Below, in pieces: positions 1 to 7,308 of a DNA stretch of 32,456 nucleotides (the first letter of the stretch is position 1; the number at the start of each line of letters is the position of its first letter). The notes below the pieces were generated by a model. It was not told the DNA's origin. It saw nothing but the letters and a program-made list of their open reading frames with translations, and searched no databases. The position numbers and the translations under genes are program-made. The DNA is from CAYPHA01 sp964410215 (lineage in GTDB: Bacteria; Calditrichota; Calditrichia; Calditrichales; CAYPHA01): positions 1-32,456 of the forward strand of contig CAYPHA010000052.1 of NCBI GenBank assembly GCA_964410215.1, given 5' to 3'.

Positions 1-1222
1 ATTTTCCAAGCCGGGAATAATAGTTGACGAGCCGGGTTACGAGTTCAATGCGGTTAGACAAATCCGGAACCATGTACAGTGTTTTATTTATTTCTGAAGT
101 TGCGCGTTCAAAGTCGCCCGATTCTTCCAGCCAATCCAGGTAAATGTTTAATACAAGCTGCTGATAGGGCGATTTCATCTCCGGGCAGGACTCCAAAACG
201 CCGGCCAGAATCTCCTCCGCCTTTTTATCAAGGTGTTGTTTCCGTTTTGACAACGCCTGTTTCAACTGAACGGAGATATATGTGGAATCACATGCAGGCA
301 TTTGAAGTTGTTCAAATTCTTTATCGGCAAGCGCATAATTACCGTTCAGATAATAGACATCGGCAAGGCGGAAACGAATGGCACGTTTCTGTTCTTCCGT
401 CAGATTTTTTCCAAGTGCTTTTTTCAGGTATAACTGTGCATCCTCATAGTTTCCGGTAAGCACGCTCAGATCACTGTATTCAATAATCGCTTCCGGATAC
501 AGGACTGATTTTTCATGATTGTTAATCAATTTCATCAGTTCCCGCGAGGCTTCCTGATAATGCCCCAGATCGATATAGATCCGCCCGCCGATCAATAATG
601 TTTCAGCCATTGTAGCGGCATCCACTTCCGATGCCATGATTTTATCTATAAAATTACGGGCCTGTTCGATATTTCCTTTCCGATAATGGCTGACGGCTGC
701 TTTAGCCATGGCCGGAAAATACTCATGGCTGCCGGGATAACGATCCAGTATGATATTGAAATTACCGGATGCACCATCATAATCCCCGAGTTCTATTAAA
801 AGACTGCCTGCTTTATAAAGGCCTTTTGATGCAAAAACATGTTCCGGATACAGGATACGAATCGTTTCATAGGCTTTAACAGCTTCTTCCTTATTACCCA
901 GTTTTTCGTAGGAATCCCCTATTTTATACCAGCTTTCCCCCGCCCGGCTGCTTTTCGGAAATTCCAGGGCCAGTGACTGAAACTCGATTCGTGCCTGTTT
1001 ATAATCCTCAAGCAGGAACAGGGACATACCCGCATAATATTTTGCTTCATCATTTTTCGGACTTTGCGGGTAATCATTATAGTATTTAATAAACTGCTGT
1101 GCGGCCAGGTCATAAAATTCCTGGTTATACAGTTTTACGGCATAGGAGAAGTCATCACTCTGAGATTGCGCCAGACTTTTTCCGGCAATAAGAAATAAAA
1201 TTAAAAAAAGTACACGTTTCAT
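1..1222 (-). CDS. Secreted tetratricopeptide-repeat protein, 3' end cut by window edge
   Basis: An open frame runs from an ATG at 1222 leftwards to base 1 with no stop, giving at least 407 residues, so the C-terminus lies outside the window. The product starts with a typical signal peptide (MKRVLFLILFLIAGKSLAQS). The rest is TPR-like helical hairpins from about residue 25 onward, with repeated units such as 'YNDYPQSPKNDEAKYYAGMS', 'FPKSSRAGESWYKIGDSYE' and 'YPGSHEYFPAMAKAAVSHY'. The spacing and the Y-P-x-S turns resemble BamD/YbgF-type periplasmic TPR proteins that scaffold outer-membrane or peptidoglycan complexes. It begins 20 bases after the helicase stop, so it is probably the last visible gene of the chorismate mutase-mltG-pcrA operon. 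The exact partner is unknown. It could be a YbgF (CpoB)-like protein, but no coiled coil or other defining domain is visible. Confidence 0.85.
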   Translation of the reverse strand, partial: MKRVLFLILFLIAGKSLAQSQSDDFSYAVKLYNQEFYDLAAQQFIKYYNDYPQSPKNDEAKYYAGMSLFLLEDYKQARIEFQSLALEFPKSSRAGESWYKIGDSYEKLGNKEEAVKAYETIRILYPEHVFASKGLYKAGSLLIELGDYDGASGNFNIILDRYPGSHEYFPAMAKAAVSHYRKGNIEQARNFIDKIMASEVDAATMAETLLIGGRIYIDLGHYQEASRELMKLINNHEKSVLYPEAIIEYSDLSVLTGNYEDAQLYLKKALGKNLTEEQKRAIRFRLADVYYLNGNYALADKEFEQLQMPACDSTYISVQLKQALSKRKQHLDKKAEEILAGVLESCPEMKSPYQQLVLNIYLDWLEESGDFERATSEINKTLYMVPDLSNRIELVTRLVNYYSRLGK

Positions 1223-1242
1223 AGTTGGATCCCGTAACTGCC

Positions 1243-3207
1243 TTATTCCGTTTCCAACGGTGTAAGGTTGGCATAGCGTTTTACCAGTTTTTTCGTAATT
1301 CCTTCATCAGTGAATTCAACTGTTATTTTCATGTTATCCCCGCTGCCTTCCAGGCTCAGGATTTTACCCTTACCGAACGTTGAATGGTAAACACCCTGAC
1401 CGACTTTGAAGGTATCATCCGGTCCCGTATCGCTATCACCGGCATTGATGTATGATTGTATTTTTTTTCTTCGTGATCTTGAACGCGTCGACTTCGTTAT
1501 CTCGGCCGGCCGCGCCGAAGCCCTCAGCTGGATCAGTTCTGCCGGAATTTCATCCAGAAATAGCGACGGCGTCGTCTGTACATGATTACTGTACCTGCGC
1601 CTGCTCGATGCATAACTAAGATAAAGGCGGTTCTGCGCCCGCGTGAAGCCAACATACAACAACCGTCGCTCCTCCTCCAGCTCATTCATGTCAGCTGAAC
1701 TGCGCTGCAAAGGCAGCAGCCCCATTTCAAGTCCGGTAATGTAAACGACCGGAAATTCCAGACCTTTAGCAGCGTGGAGAGTCATCAGGGTTACGGCGTT
1801 GGCTTCGGAATTCCAGGAGTCGATGTCCGTCATCAGACTAACCTCTTCAAGGAAAGCGGCAAGGCTGTTGTCCAGTCCCTGCTCCTCTTTTTCCTCGCAG
1901 AACTGTTCGATGCTGTTGAACAGTTCCCTGATATTGGTAACCCGGGATTCGCTTTCGTAAGGGTCGTATTCGGTTTTATAATGGTGCATGATGCCCGTTT
2001 CAGAGGCGAGTGTTGAGGCAAGTTCCACGGCGGACAGTTCCGAACTGAGGGTGATGTAATTTGTTATAAGCTCATAAAACTCCAGAACCCTGGAACTCAT
2101 TGCAGGGGATATCGCGGCGATTTCTTTTACACGCCCCAGGGCATCAAAAAGATGGAGCTGTTCCATATCAGCAAATTTTTCAATCTTAGAAATGGTTGTC
2201 TCCCCGATACCCCTCAGGGGAAAGTTCACCACGCGCTTAAGAGCAATACTGTCTGCGGGATTTACGACCAGTTTCAGGTAAGCCAGGACATCTTTAATTT
2301 CTTTTCTGTCATAGAACTTGGTTCCACCTACAATTTTATGAGAAATGGCATTTTTACGCAGTTCGTCTTCAATTGCCCGGCTCTGTGCATTGGTGCGGTA
2401 AAGAATGGCAATATCATTAAAACTGCGTTTATAGGTATACATTTCATCATGGATGGCTTCTACAATCTTTTTTGCTTCCTGTACCTCATCCGAAGCGATA
2501 TGCAGCCGTATCCGCTCTCCGGCTTCGAGATTCGTCCACAGNNNNNNNNNNNNNNNNNNNNNNNNNNNNNNNNNNNNNNNNNNNNNNNNNNNNNNNNNNN
2601 NNNNNNNNNNNNNNNNNNNNNNNNNNNNNNNNNNNNNNNNNTCAAAATCGAGGGCATTATTCTCTTTCAGAAATTCCTGATAGGCTTTATAAATATCAGG
2701 GAGATATTCATCGAGTCCGTCACCTTCCTGCCGAACCAGTTCGTCATAGGTAATATATTGATTTTTTATCTTGGATAAGCGGTTTTGAATCATTTTAGCC
2801 GAATACAGTTGCTGCGGGATACTCAAGGCACTGATAATCTTTTTAAGTGAACGGACCTGGTCATCAACATCGTAAATTGAAAAATTCTGCGCATAACCCA
2901 GGTGGTGCCCTTCCATTCGTAAAATGCGGGCACAGACACTGTGGAAGGTTCCTATCCAAATCGATTTAATATGGTTTCCAATGAGTTGTTCCACACGTTC
3001 CTTCATTTCACTTGCGGCTTTATTTGTGAATGTAACCGCCAGCACATTCGCGGGATTCACCTTTTTTTCTTCTATCAGATACGCAATTCGGTAGGTAAGT
3101 GTCCTCGTTTTCCCACTTCCGGCCCCGGCAAGCACCAGGACCGGTCCGTTCACCATTTCCACGGCTTTCTTCTGTTCCGGATTTAGATCTGAAAAATTGA
3201 TTCCCAT
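1243..3207 (-). CDS. pcrA: ATP-dependent DNA helicase PcrA/UvrD, interrupted by an assembly gap
   Basis: Superfamily 1A 3'-5' DNA helicase, acting in repair and removal of stalled complexes. The Q-motif region 'LNPEQKKAV' is followed by Walker A 'LAGAGSGKTRTL' (about residues 26-37), motif Ia 'AVTFTNKAASEMKERV' and 'GTFHSVCARILR'. After the gap come motif IV 'YRTNAQSRAIEDEL', motif V 'TLMTLHAAKGLEFPVVYITG' and motif VI 'EEERRLLYVGFTRAQNRLYL'. The C-terminal 'VGQGVYHSTFGKGKILSLEG' is the PcrA-type Tudor-like tail that contacts RNA polymerase in characterised homologues. The 100-N gap removes motifs II (DEYQDTN type) and III. The frame is kept across the Ns, but the true missing stretch should be longer than the Ns shown. 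The ATG at 3207 follows GAGGA, which overlaps the mltG stop. PcrA is favoured over Rep because of the C-terminal tail. Confidence 0.95.
   Translation of the reverse strand: MGINFSDLNPEQKKAVEMVNGPVLVLAGAGSGKTRTLTYRIAYLIEEKKVNPANVLAVTFTNKAASEMKERVEQLIGNHIKSIWIGTFHSVCARILRMEGHHLGYAQNFSIYDVDDQVRSLKKIISALSIPQQLYSAKMIQNRLSKIKNQYITYDELVRQEGDGLDEYLPDIYKAYQEFLKENNALDFXXXXXXXXXXXXXXXXXXXXXXXXXXXXXXXXXXLWTNLEAGERIRLHIASDEVQEAKKIVEAIHDEMYTYKRSFNDIAILYRTNAQSRAIEDELRKNAISHKIVGGTKFYDRKEIKDVLAYLKLVVNPADSIALKRVVNFPLRGIGETTISKIEKFADMEQLHLFDALGRVKEIAAISPAMSSRVLEFYELITNYITLSSELSAVELASTLASETGIMHHYKTEYDPYESESRVTNIRELFNSIEQFCEEKEEQGLDNSLAAFLEEVSLMTDIDSWNSEANAVTLMTLHAAKGLEFPVVYITGLEMGLLPLQRSSADMNELEEERRLLYVGFTRAQNRLYLSYASSRRRYSNHVQTTPSLFLDEIPAELIQLRASARPAEITKSTRSRSRRKKIQSYINAGDSDTGPDDTFKVGQGVYHSTFGKGKILSLEGSGDNMKITVEFTDEGITKKLVKRYANLTPLETE
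2542..2641. other. Assembly gap of exactly 100 Ns
   Basis: One hundred consecutive Ns lie inside the helicase gene, between 'NNALDF' and 'LWTNLEAGERIRLH'. PcrA/UvrD relatives usually have roughly 115-120 residues between these landmarks, while the Ns cover only about 34. The run is therefore probably a fixed-size placeholder and not a measured distance. Confidence 0.97.
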
Positions 3208-3216
3208 TAACGTTCC

Positions 3217-4284
3217 TCAGTTTTGCCTTTTATTTCGCTGTTCTCTTCTTACCTGTCTGCGCACTTTATCAAAGGCGGCTTTGGCTCTGTTGTGTTCCCT
3301 GAGCGTTCTTGAAAAGGTGTGCCCGCCATCTCCCCTTGCAACAAAGTACAGATAGTTTGTCTCTGCCGGAAAAAGTGCCGCAATAATGGAAGACTTCCCC
3401 GGGTTATTAATGGGTCCGGGTGGTAATCCTGCATAACGATACGTATTGTACGGCGAATCGATTTTCAGATCCCTTTCCAGAAGTCTTCTCGGCGGCCCAT
3501 CGATAATAAATTGTATAGTCGGATCTGCCTGCAACCGCATACCCCGTTTCAATCGGTTATAATAGACGGAGGCGATGACCGGTCGCTCTTCATCCAGGAT
3601 AGCTTCCCCTTCGATAATGGAAGCCAGCGTAATCACTTTTTCCCGACTCATGTCCAGACGCTTCATGGCATGCCGGACACTGTCTGTATTAAATAAAGAC
3701 AGGGTCCGTTTTACCAGGAAATCAAGGATTTCCCTCTCTTTTATTCCCCAATAGAACGCGTAGGTATCGGGAAGCAGATACCCCGTCAGATCCATCTGTT
3801 TGATGCCATATAGACCAACAAACGAATCGTCGACACATAATGAATCCAGAACCTGTTTACTGACACCCAGCTTTCTGCTCAGTACGGACGTGATCTGATC
3901 GTTTTCCCATCCTTCCAACAGGGTGACACTTATTTCCTTTGCACGGGCCCGGGTCAGATACTCGAGCAATTGAGCGTCATTCAGCCCGGTCGGAACATCA
4001 AACAGTCCGGCCTTGAGTTTTGTATCATAACCCAGGGTAACGGCCCATAATTTAAATAACTTTTCATCATTAATCAGGCCATGTACTTTAAGCGAATCAC
4101 TTATCCGGCCCAGTGAAGCACCTTTTGGAATCAGAATTTCGACACGGTGCTTTTCCAGCAGGTCAGAATCCGGCAATTCGAAATAATTAAGCCCATCGAT
4201 GACAAGTAATGGTAACAGAAAAACCAGCAGAATAAGCAGCCGGTAACGTTTTTCTATAAAGCATCGAATTTTTTTTTGTTTCAT
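3217..4284 (-). CDS. mltG: Endolytic murein transglycosylase MltG (YceG family)
   Basis: Cleaves nascent glycan strands of peptidoglycan at the inner membrane and is thought to set strand termination. The 355-residue protein has a short cytoplasmic basic N-terminus and one membrane anchor (about residues 14-33, LILLVFLLPLLVIDGL). A LysM-like region follows ('VEILIPKGASLGRISDSL'), then the YceG catalytic domain. The hallmark 'LASIIEGEA' carries the catalytic glutamate position, followed by 'ERPVIASVYYNRLKRGMRLQ' and 'ADPTIQF'. The tail 'YRYAGLPPGPINNPGKSSI' and 'YLYFVARGDGGHTFSRTLREH' is diagnostic. Length and motif order are normal for the family. The ATG shares bases with the chorismate mutase stop (ATGA), and the stop is 9 bases before the helicase start, so the three genes are almost certainly co-transcribed. 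Confidence 0.96.
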   Translation of the reverse strand: MKQKKIRCFIEKRYRLLILLVFLLPLLVIDGLNYFELPDSDLLEKHRVEILIPKGASLGRISDSLKVHGLINDEKLFKLWAVTLGYDTKLKAGLFDVPTGLNDAQLLEYLTRARAKEISVTLLEGWENDQITSVLSRKLGVSKQVLDSLCVDDSFVGLYGIKQMDLTGYLLPDTYAFYWGIKEREILDFLVKRTLSLFNTDSVRHAMKRLDMSREKVITLASIIEGEAILDEERPVIASVYYNRLKRGMRLQADPTIQFIIDGPPRRLLERDLKIDSPYNTYRYAGLPPGPINNPGKSSIIAALFPAETNYLYFVARGDGGHTFSRTLREHNRAKAAFDKVRRQVRREQRNKRQN

Positions 4285-4577
4285 TTTTGCTGTTCGGCAA
4301 AGCGTTCCCTTTCCAAACGACGGGATTCATCAATTATCCGCTCGTATAAACGGCGAATCGCTTCGTCACTCAAGGGTCCGGGGTTTTTACTCTGAACATT
4401 TTCCACAACCTGTTCTTCTCTTGCAGGAACATAAACGGGCATATCCAGATGACGCTTTATATGGCCAATATCAATGGCATACCCGGCCCGTTCATTCAAC
4501 AACCGGACCATTATTTCATCAACATCGTCAATTTTCTTCCGCAGTTGGTCGATTTGTTCGAGATAGTTCTCTTTCAT
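4281..4577 (-). CDS. Chorismate mutase, AroQ class, monofunctional
   Basis: Converts chorismate to prephenate for phenylalanine and tyrosine synthesis. The product is 98 residues of all-helical AroQ fold. The pattern 'LRKKIDDVDEIMVRLLNERA' supplies the first active-site arginines (R13, R30). 'IGHIKR' supplies the lysine (K41), and 'YVPAREEQVVENV' matches the helix-2 start with its Arg-Glu pair. The C-terminal 'IRRLYERIIDESRRLE' completes helix 3. I chose the ATG at 4577, preceded by GAGGG about 12 bases upstream. An in-frame GTG at 4610 would add 11 residues without homology and has no ribosome-binding site. No fused prephenate dehydratase or DAHP synthase domain is present. The gene overlaps mltG by ATGA, which is an unusual metabolic partner for a cell-wall enzyme. 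Confidence 0.9.
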   Translation of the reverse strand: MKENYLEQIDQLRKKIDDVDEIMVRLLNERAGYAIDIGHIKRHLDMPVYVPAREEQVVENVQSKNPGPLSDEAIRRLYERIIDESRRLERERFAEQQK

Positions 4578-4685
4578 TCGTATCACTGTCCCTCTGGAAA
4601 TAGTACCCACGAACTGCTCAGGAAAATAATAAACTTTAATTTAAAAAATATTAAATAGTTAAGCAATTTAAACCTTTAGCGGAGT
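4578..4685 (-). other. AT-rich intergenic leader upstream of chorismate mutase
   Basis: This gap separates the metallophosphoesterase-like gene from the chorismate mutase-mltG-pcrA group. Its centre (about 4625-4675) is very AT-rich. On the minus strand it contains TTGCTT, 17 bases, TAAATT, a weak sigma-70-like match that could start this operon. No hairpin terminator is evident for the preceding gene. Confidence 0.3.
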
Positions 4686-5588
4686 TTATTTAAGCGCAGA
4701 CCGGTATTCATCGATAAATGCTTCTACTGTTGCATCGGATTCAATGTTTTCATTAACAGGAAAGTGCTTAACCGATATGTATGGGTGCTTTTGAGAGAAG
4801 CCTAAAAGAACAAGACGCAGGAACTCGCCGTCGGCGCCGCCGCCGACAATAAAAGGAGGCGTGCCATCCACTATGAGGCTGCTCTGTTCATGGGCATAAA
4901 GAATCAGAGTAATTTTTGGGTACGTGTCGCGAAACCGCTTCATCGCTTTTTCCGATCCGTGAAAGAGAACAATGACGCATTCCTCTTCTGCCAACCCGTT
5001 ATAGGTTTCCCGGAACGTCATCTCATCAAGCTTTACCGGCGGCCTCCGGTTCCCGTAATAGAAAGCCGAAGAATCCAGATAACTAAGTATCGTTATGCTG
5101 TGCCCGAAGATCTCCTTTTCATACGTCTTTCTTAAACAGAGGCTGTCCGGAAGGGCATTTGTCAACACTATCCGCTCCCTGTTCTGCATGAAAAACGGCA
5201 GGGTGAAGGATGTTTCCGGTATAAACTCCTGGTCACCAGGGGCTATAATGTCCGGAGTTAAATAACTGTAGCTTTTCAGAATACTGCGGTTCAGCTCCGG
5301 AAAGGGATAGGTATTAAGGAAGTCACCGCCATCAATAAATAGCAGGTTCGGATTTTCCTTTTTTTTCTCTTTAACGATCGTGATGATTTTTGACAATCCG
5401 CCCAGTGGTGGGTTACCACACCTGCAATTTTCCACATTTCCATTGAGATTGGAATAGTAAAGTATTTCTATCACGTTATTATCATTTCCGGGATGTTGAT
5501 CCGGAGGATCGTCAGCGGCAAATAATGCAAGGTTTAAAACGGAAAAAAGAAAAATGACTGTTTTATATAAGAAACAACGAACAGGCAT
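4686..5588 (-). CDS. Exported calcineurin-like/5'-nucleotidase-type protein with a degenerate metal site
   Basis: The 300-residue product begins with a signal sequence or membrane anchor (MPVRCFLYKTVIFLFSVLNL...ALFAADD). It keeps the overall order of UshA-like metallophosphoesterases. A first strand 'EILYYSNLNGNVENCRCG' and 'NPPLGGLSKI' is followed by 'LLFIDGGDFLNTYP', 'IIAPGDQEF', 'VIVLFHGSEKAM', and 'LILYAHEQS...FIVGGGADGEFL'. In active enzymes these would read roughly DxHG, GD, GNHE, H and GHxH. Here the first Asp-His, the Asn-His and the final His-x-His are altered, and only the second GD is intact. The 'NCRCGNPPLGG' stretch matches a subfamily with a Cys-x-Cys pair. The ATG at 5588 lies 11 bases after the purA stop, with AGAGGA inside the purA end, so it is likely co-transcribed with purA. 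Upstream start codons would overlap purA and precede the signal sequence, so I rejected them. The role is unknown, and catalysis is doubtful. Confidence 0.7.
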   Translation of the reverse strand: MPVRCFLYKTVIFLFSVLNLALFAADDPPDQHPGNDNNVIEILYYSNLNGNVENCRCGNPPLGGLSKIITIVKEKKKENPNLLFIDGGDFLNTYPFPELNRSILKSYSYLTPDIIAPGDQEFIPETSFTLPFFMQNRERIVLTNALPDSLCLRKTYEKEIFGHSITILSYLDSSAFYYGNRRPPVKLDEMTFRETYNGLAEEECVIVLFHGSEKAMKRFRDTYPKITLILYAHEQSSLIVDGTPPFIVGGGADGEFLRLVLLGFSQKHPYISVKHFPVNENIESDATVEAFIDEYRSALK

Positions 5589-5599
5589 AGGACGTTTTT

Positions 5600-6877
5600 C
5601 TATCCTCTGATAATAATCTGATCCCTCCGGAAGCCGACCGATACATATTTTACGGGGACATTGCATGATTGTTCAATATGTTCAATATAGGCCCGCGCAC
5701 CTTCCGGAAGTTCTTCATATGTAAGCGCGCCGGACGTGGCTGCTTTCCACCCCTGTATGGCTTCATATACGGGTTCAATTTCTTCCAGGCAACTCTGGTC
5801 TGCCGGAAATGATTCAAGTAGCTCACCTTTATATTTATAGGCCGTGCAGACATAAATCGTATCAAAATGGTCCAGTACATCCAGTTTAGTCAGGGCGAGG
5901 TTGGTAATGCCGTTTACCATGATTGAATAACGGGCAGCTACAAGATCCAGCCATCCGCATCTTCGCGGGCGGCCGGTGGTTGCACCGAATTCTCCGCCGA
6001 TTTTACGGAGTTTCTCACCATCTTCTCCATGATTCTCCGTTGGAAACGGACCGTTTCCAACACGGGTCTGATAGACTTTCAGTACGCCGGTTACCTCATC
6101 AATACCGGTCGGTGGCACACCGGAACCAATAGTGCATCCGCCGGCAAGCGTATGCGATGATGTTACATAAGGATAGGAACCATAATCGACATCGAGCAAT
6201 GTTCCCTGGGCCCCTTCAAGGAGTATATTTTTGTTTTTCATGCGGTATTTATGAACGATATCCAGTGTTTCACGGATATAGGGTCTGATAGCTTCCGCAT
6301 ACTTCTTTCCGACTTCCTGCATTTCATCTTCATTCATGCCCGCGCCTTTGTAATAGGTTTGGAAGAGAAAATTTTTAGATGCCACATTTTCACTGATTTT
6401 CTGCTCGCGGATACGATCATTTATCAGGTCAACCGCGCGTATTCCGATCCGGTTATATTTATCCGAATAAGCCGGTCCGATACCACGACCGGTTGTTCCG
6501 ATCTGTTTCGCTCCTTTATCCTGTTCGGAGAACTGATCCAGTTGCTTATGATAGGGAAATATAATATGCGTCCGCGGCGATACCAGGATACGCTCTTTAA
6601 AATCGACACCGGCCTCGCTGAGATAGTCCAGTTCAGAAATAAAGGCTTCAGGGTCAAGGACAACGCCCTCTCCGATAATGCACACAACCCCCGGCCTCAG
6701 GATCCCACTGGGTATCAGATGAAGAACGAATTTCTGTTCACCGATGTAAACGGTATGTCCGGCATTGGCACCTCCCTGAAAGCGCACCACCAGGTCCATT
6801 TTCTCACTGAGCACATCGATAATCTTTCCTTTTCCTTCGTCTCCCCACTGGCTGCCGACAACGACTTGAACAGGCAT
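5600..6877 (-). CDS. purA: Adenylosuccinate synthetase
   Basis: Joins IMP and aspartate using GTP, the first committed step to AMP, in the cytoplasm. The 425-residue protein starts with 'VVVGSQWGDEGKGKIIDVL' (the GTP P-loop and catalytic Asp). It continues with 'FQGGANAGHTVY', 'KQIGTTGRGIGPAYSDK' (IMP binding), 'EGAQGTLLDVDYGSYPYVT', 'ATTGRPRRCGWLDLVAARYS' (aspartate loop) and 'LTKLDVLDHFDTIYVC' (guanine recognition). One oddity is the end, which reads 'YVSVGFRRDQIIIRG' where the family normally has SxGPDR, a loop near the guanine base. The ATG at 6877 is preceded by GAGGAG four bases upstream. A TTG at 6889 is a weaker choice. A terminator-like hairpin lies only about 20 bases upstream, so expression may depend on readthrough or attenuation. 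Confidence 0.97.
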   Translation of the reverse strand: MPVQVVVGSQWGDEGKGKIIDVLSEKMDLVVRFQGGANAGHTVYIGEQKFVLHLIPSGILRPGVVCIIGEGVVLDPEAFISELDYLSEAGVDFKERILVSPRTHIIFPYHKQLDQFSEQDKGAKQIGTTGRGIGPAYSDKYNRIGIRAVDLINDRIREQKISENVASKNFLFQTYYKGAGMNEDEMQEVGKKYAEAIRPYIRETLDIVHKYRMKNKNILLEGAQGTLLDVDYGSYPYVTSSHTLAGGCTIGSGVPPTGIDEVTGVLKVYQTRVGNGPFPTENHGEDGEKLRKIGGEFGATTGRPRRCGWLDLVAARYSIMVNGITNLALTKLDVLDHFDTIYVCTAYKYKGELLESFPADQSCLEEIEPVYEAIQGWKAATSGALTYEELPEGARAYIEHIEQSCNVPVKYVSVGFRRDQIIIRG

Positions 6878-6889
6878 AACACTCCTCAA

Positions 6890-6921
6890 AAAGAAAACTC
6901 CGGCACTGAAGATACCGGAGT
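6890..6921 (-). terminator. Intrinsic terminator or attenuator between the STAS gene and purA
   Basis: On the minus strand ACTCCGG, an 11-base interior and CCGGAGT form a seven-base-pair GC-rich stem, extendable by wobble pairs. It is followed directly by TTTCTTTTT. It sits 30 bases after the STAS stop and ends about 13 bases before the purA ATG, overlapping the approach to the purA ribosome-binding site. Confidence 0.8.
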
Positions 6922-6949
6922 CTGATATAAAATATTTTTGTATTAATTC

Positions 6950-6977
6950 ATTATAGGGCTTCTAAGGCTGATTCCAA
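6950..6977 (-). promoter_or_regulatory. Candidate purA promoter overlapping the STAS stop codon
   Basis: On the minus strand TTGGAA (6977-6972), a 16-base spacer and a perfect TATAAT (6955-6950) resemble a sigma-70 promoter. Transcripts from it would immediately meet the hairpin at 6897-6921. It lies partly in the coding end of the STAS gene, so coincidence is possible. Confidence 0.4.
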
Positions 6978-7286
6978 ATCCGGTTTGATCGTAAAGACAC
7001 TGATAAGCTTGGTTATTTTCAGCAAGTTTTCGATACGGTCGGAAACATGTATTAAAACCATATGCCCATCATTATTTTTCAGCGTGGTAATTGCTCCTAT
7101 GAGAATACCCAATCCCGAACTATTCATCCATTCAACTTTCTCAAGATCGATGACAATTTTTTTCTTATTCTCATCGATTAATGCATTGATTTTATCATTA
7201 ATCTGCCCTGCCTCAGGTCCTCCCATTATCTTTCCTGATAAGGCAAGAATTACGACTCCATCTTTTTCATCGAGTTGAATGCTCAT
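6951..7286 (-). CDS. STAS-domain anti-sigma factor antagonist (SpoIIAA/RsbV type)
   Basis: The 111-residue single STAS domain covers the whole protein: 'VVILALSGKIMGGPEAGQI', 'KKKIVIDLEKVEWMNSSGLG', 'ILIGAITTLKNNDGHMVLI' and 'NLLKITKLISVFTI'. The 'NSSGLGIL' loop holds the serine that partner-switch kinases phosphorylate in SpoIIAA and RsbV (S56 or S57 here). By family knowledge such proteins release a sigma factor or other partner from an anti-sigma kinase. No RsbW-like kinase, phosphatase or sigma factor is encoded nearby, so the partner is elsewhere. The gene follows secF by 22 bases with an AAAGGA ribosome-binding site, so it rides on the secDF transcript, which the hairpin downstream then ends. 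The link to protein export is positional only. Confidence 0.92.
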   Translation of the reverse strand: MSIQLDEKDGVVILALSGKIMGGPEAGQINDKINALIDENKKKIVIDLEKVEWMNSSGLGILIGAITTLKNNDGHMVLIHVSDRIENLLKITKLISVFTIKPDLESALEAL

Positions 7287-7308
7287 AATATAAATCCTTT
7301 ATTAGGGA

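Noticed and set aside
79..459. Open plus-strand frame of about 126 codons
   Set aside because: It lies antisense within the TPR gene, has no signal or family match, and the minus-strand frame has TPR periodicity throughout.
4578..4610. GTG at 4610 as the chorismate mutase start
   Set aside because: It has no ribosome-binding site and adds residues outside the AroQ fold; the ATG at 4577 fits better.
5589..5666. Upstream start for the metallophosphoesterase-like gene inside purA
   Set aside because: It would place 26 extra residues before an obvious signal sequence and overlap purA by more than 60 bases.
6251..6925. Long plus-strand open frame of about 224 codons opposite purA
   Set aside because: It is antisense to well-conserved purA sequence and its translation looks like reverse-frame composition.
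6878..6950. Purine or other known riboswitch before purA
   Set aside because: The leader holds one simple hairpin and a U tract; I cannot find the multi-helix core or conserved junction bases of a known class.
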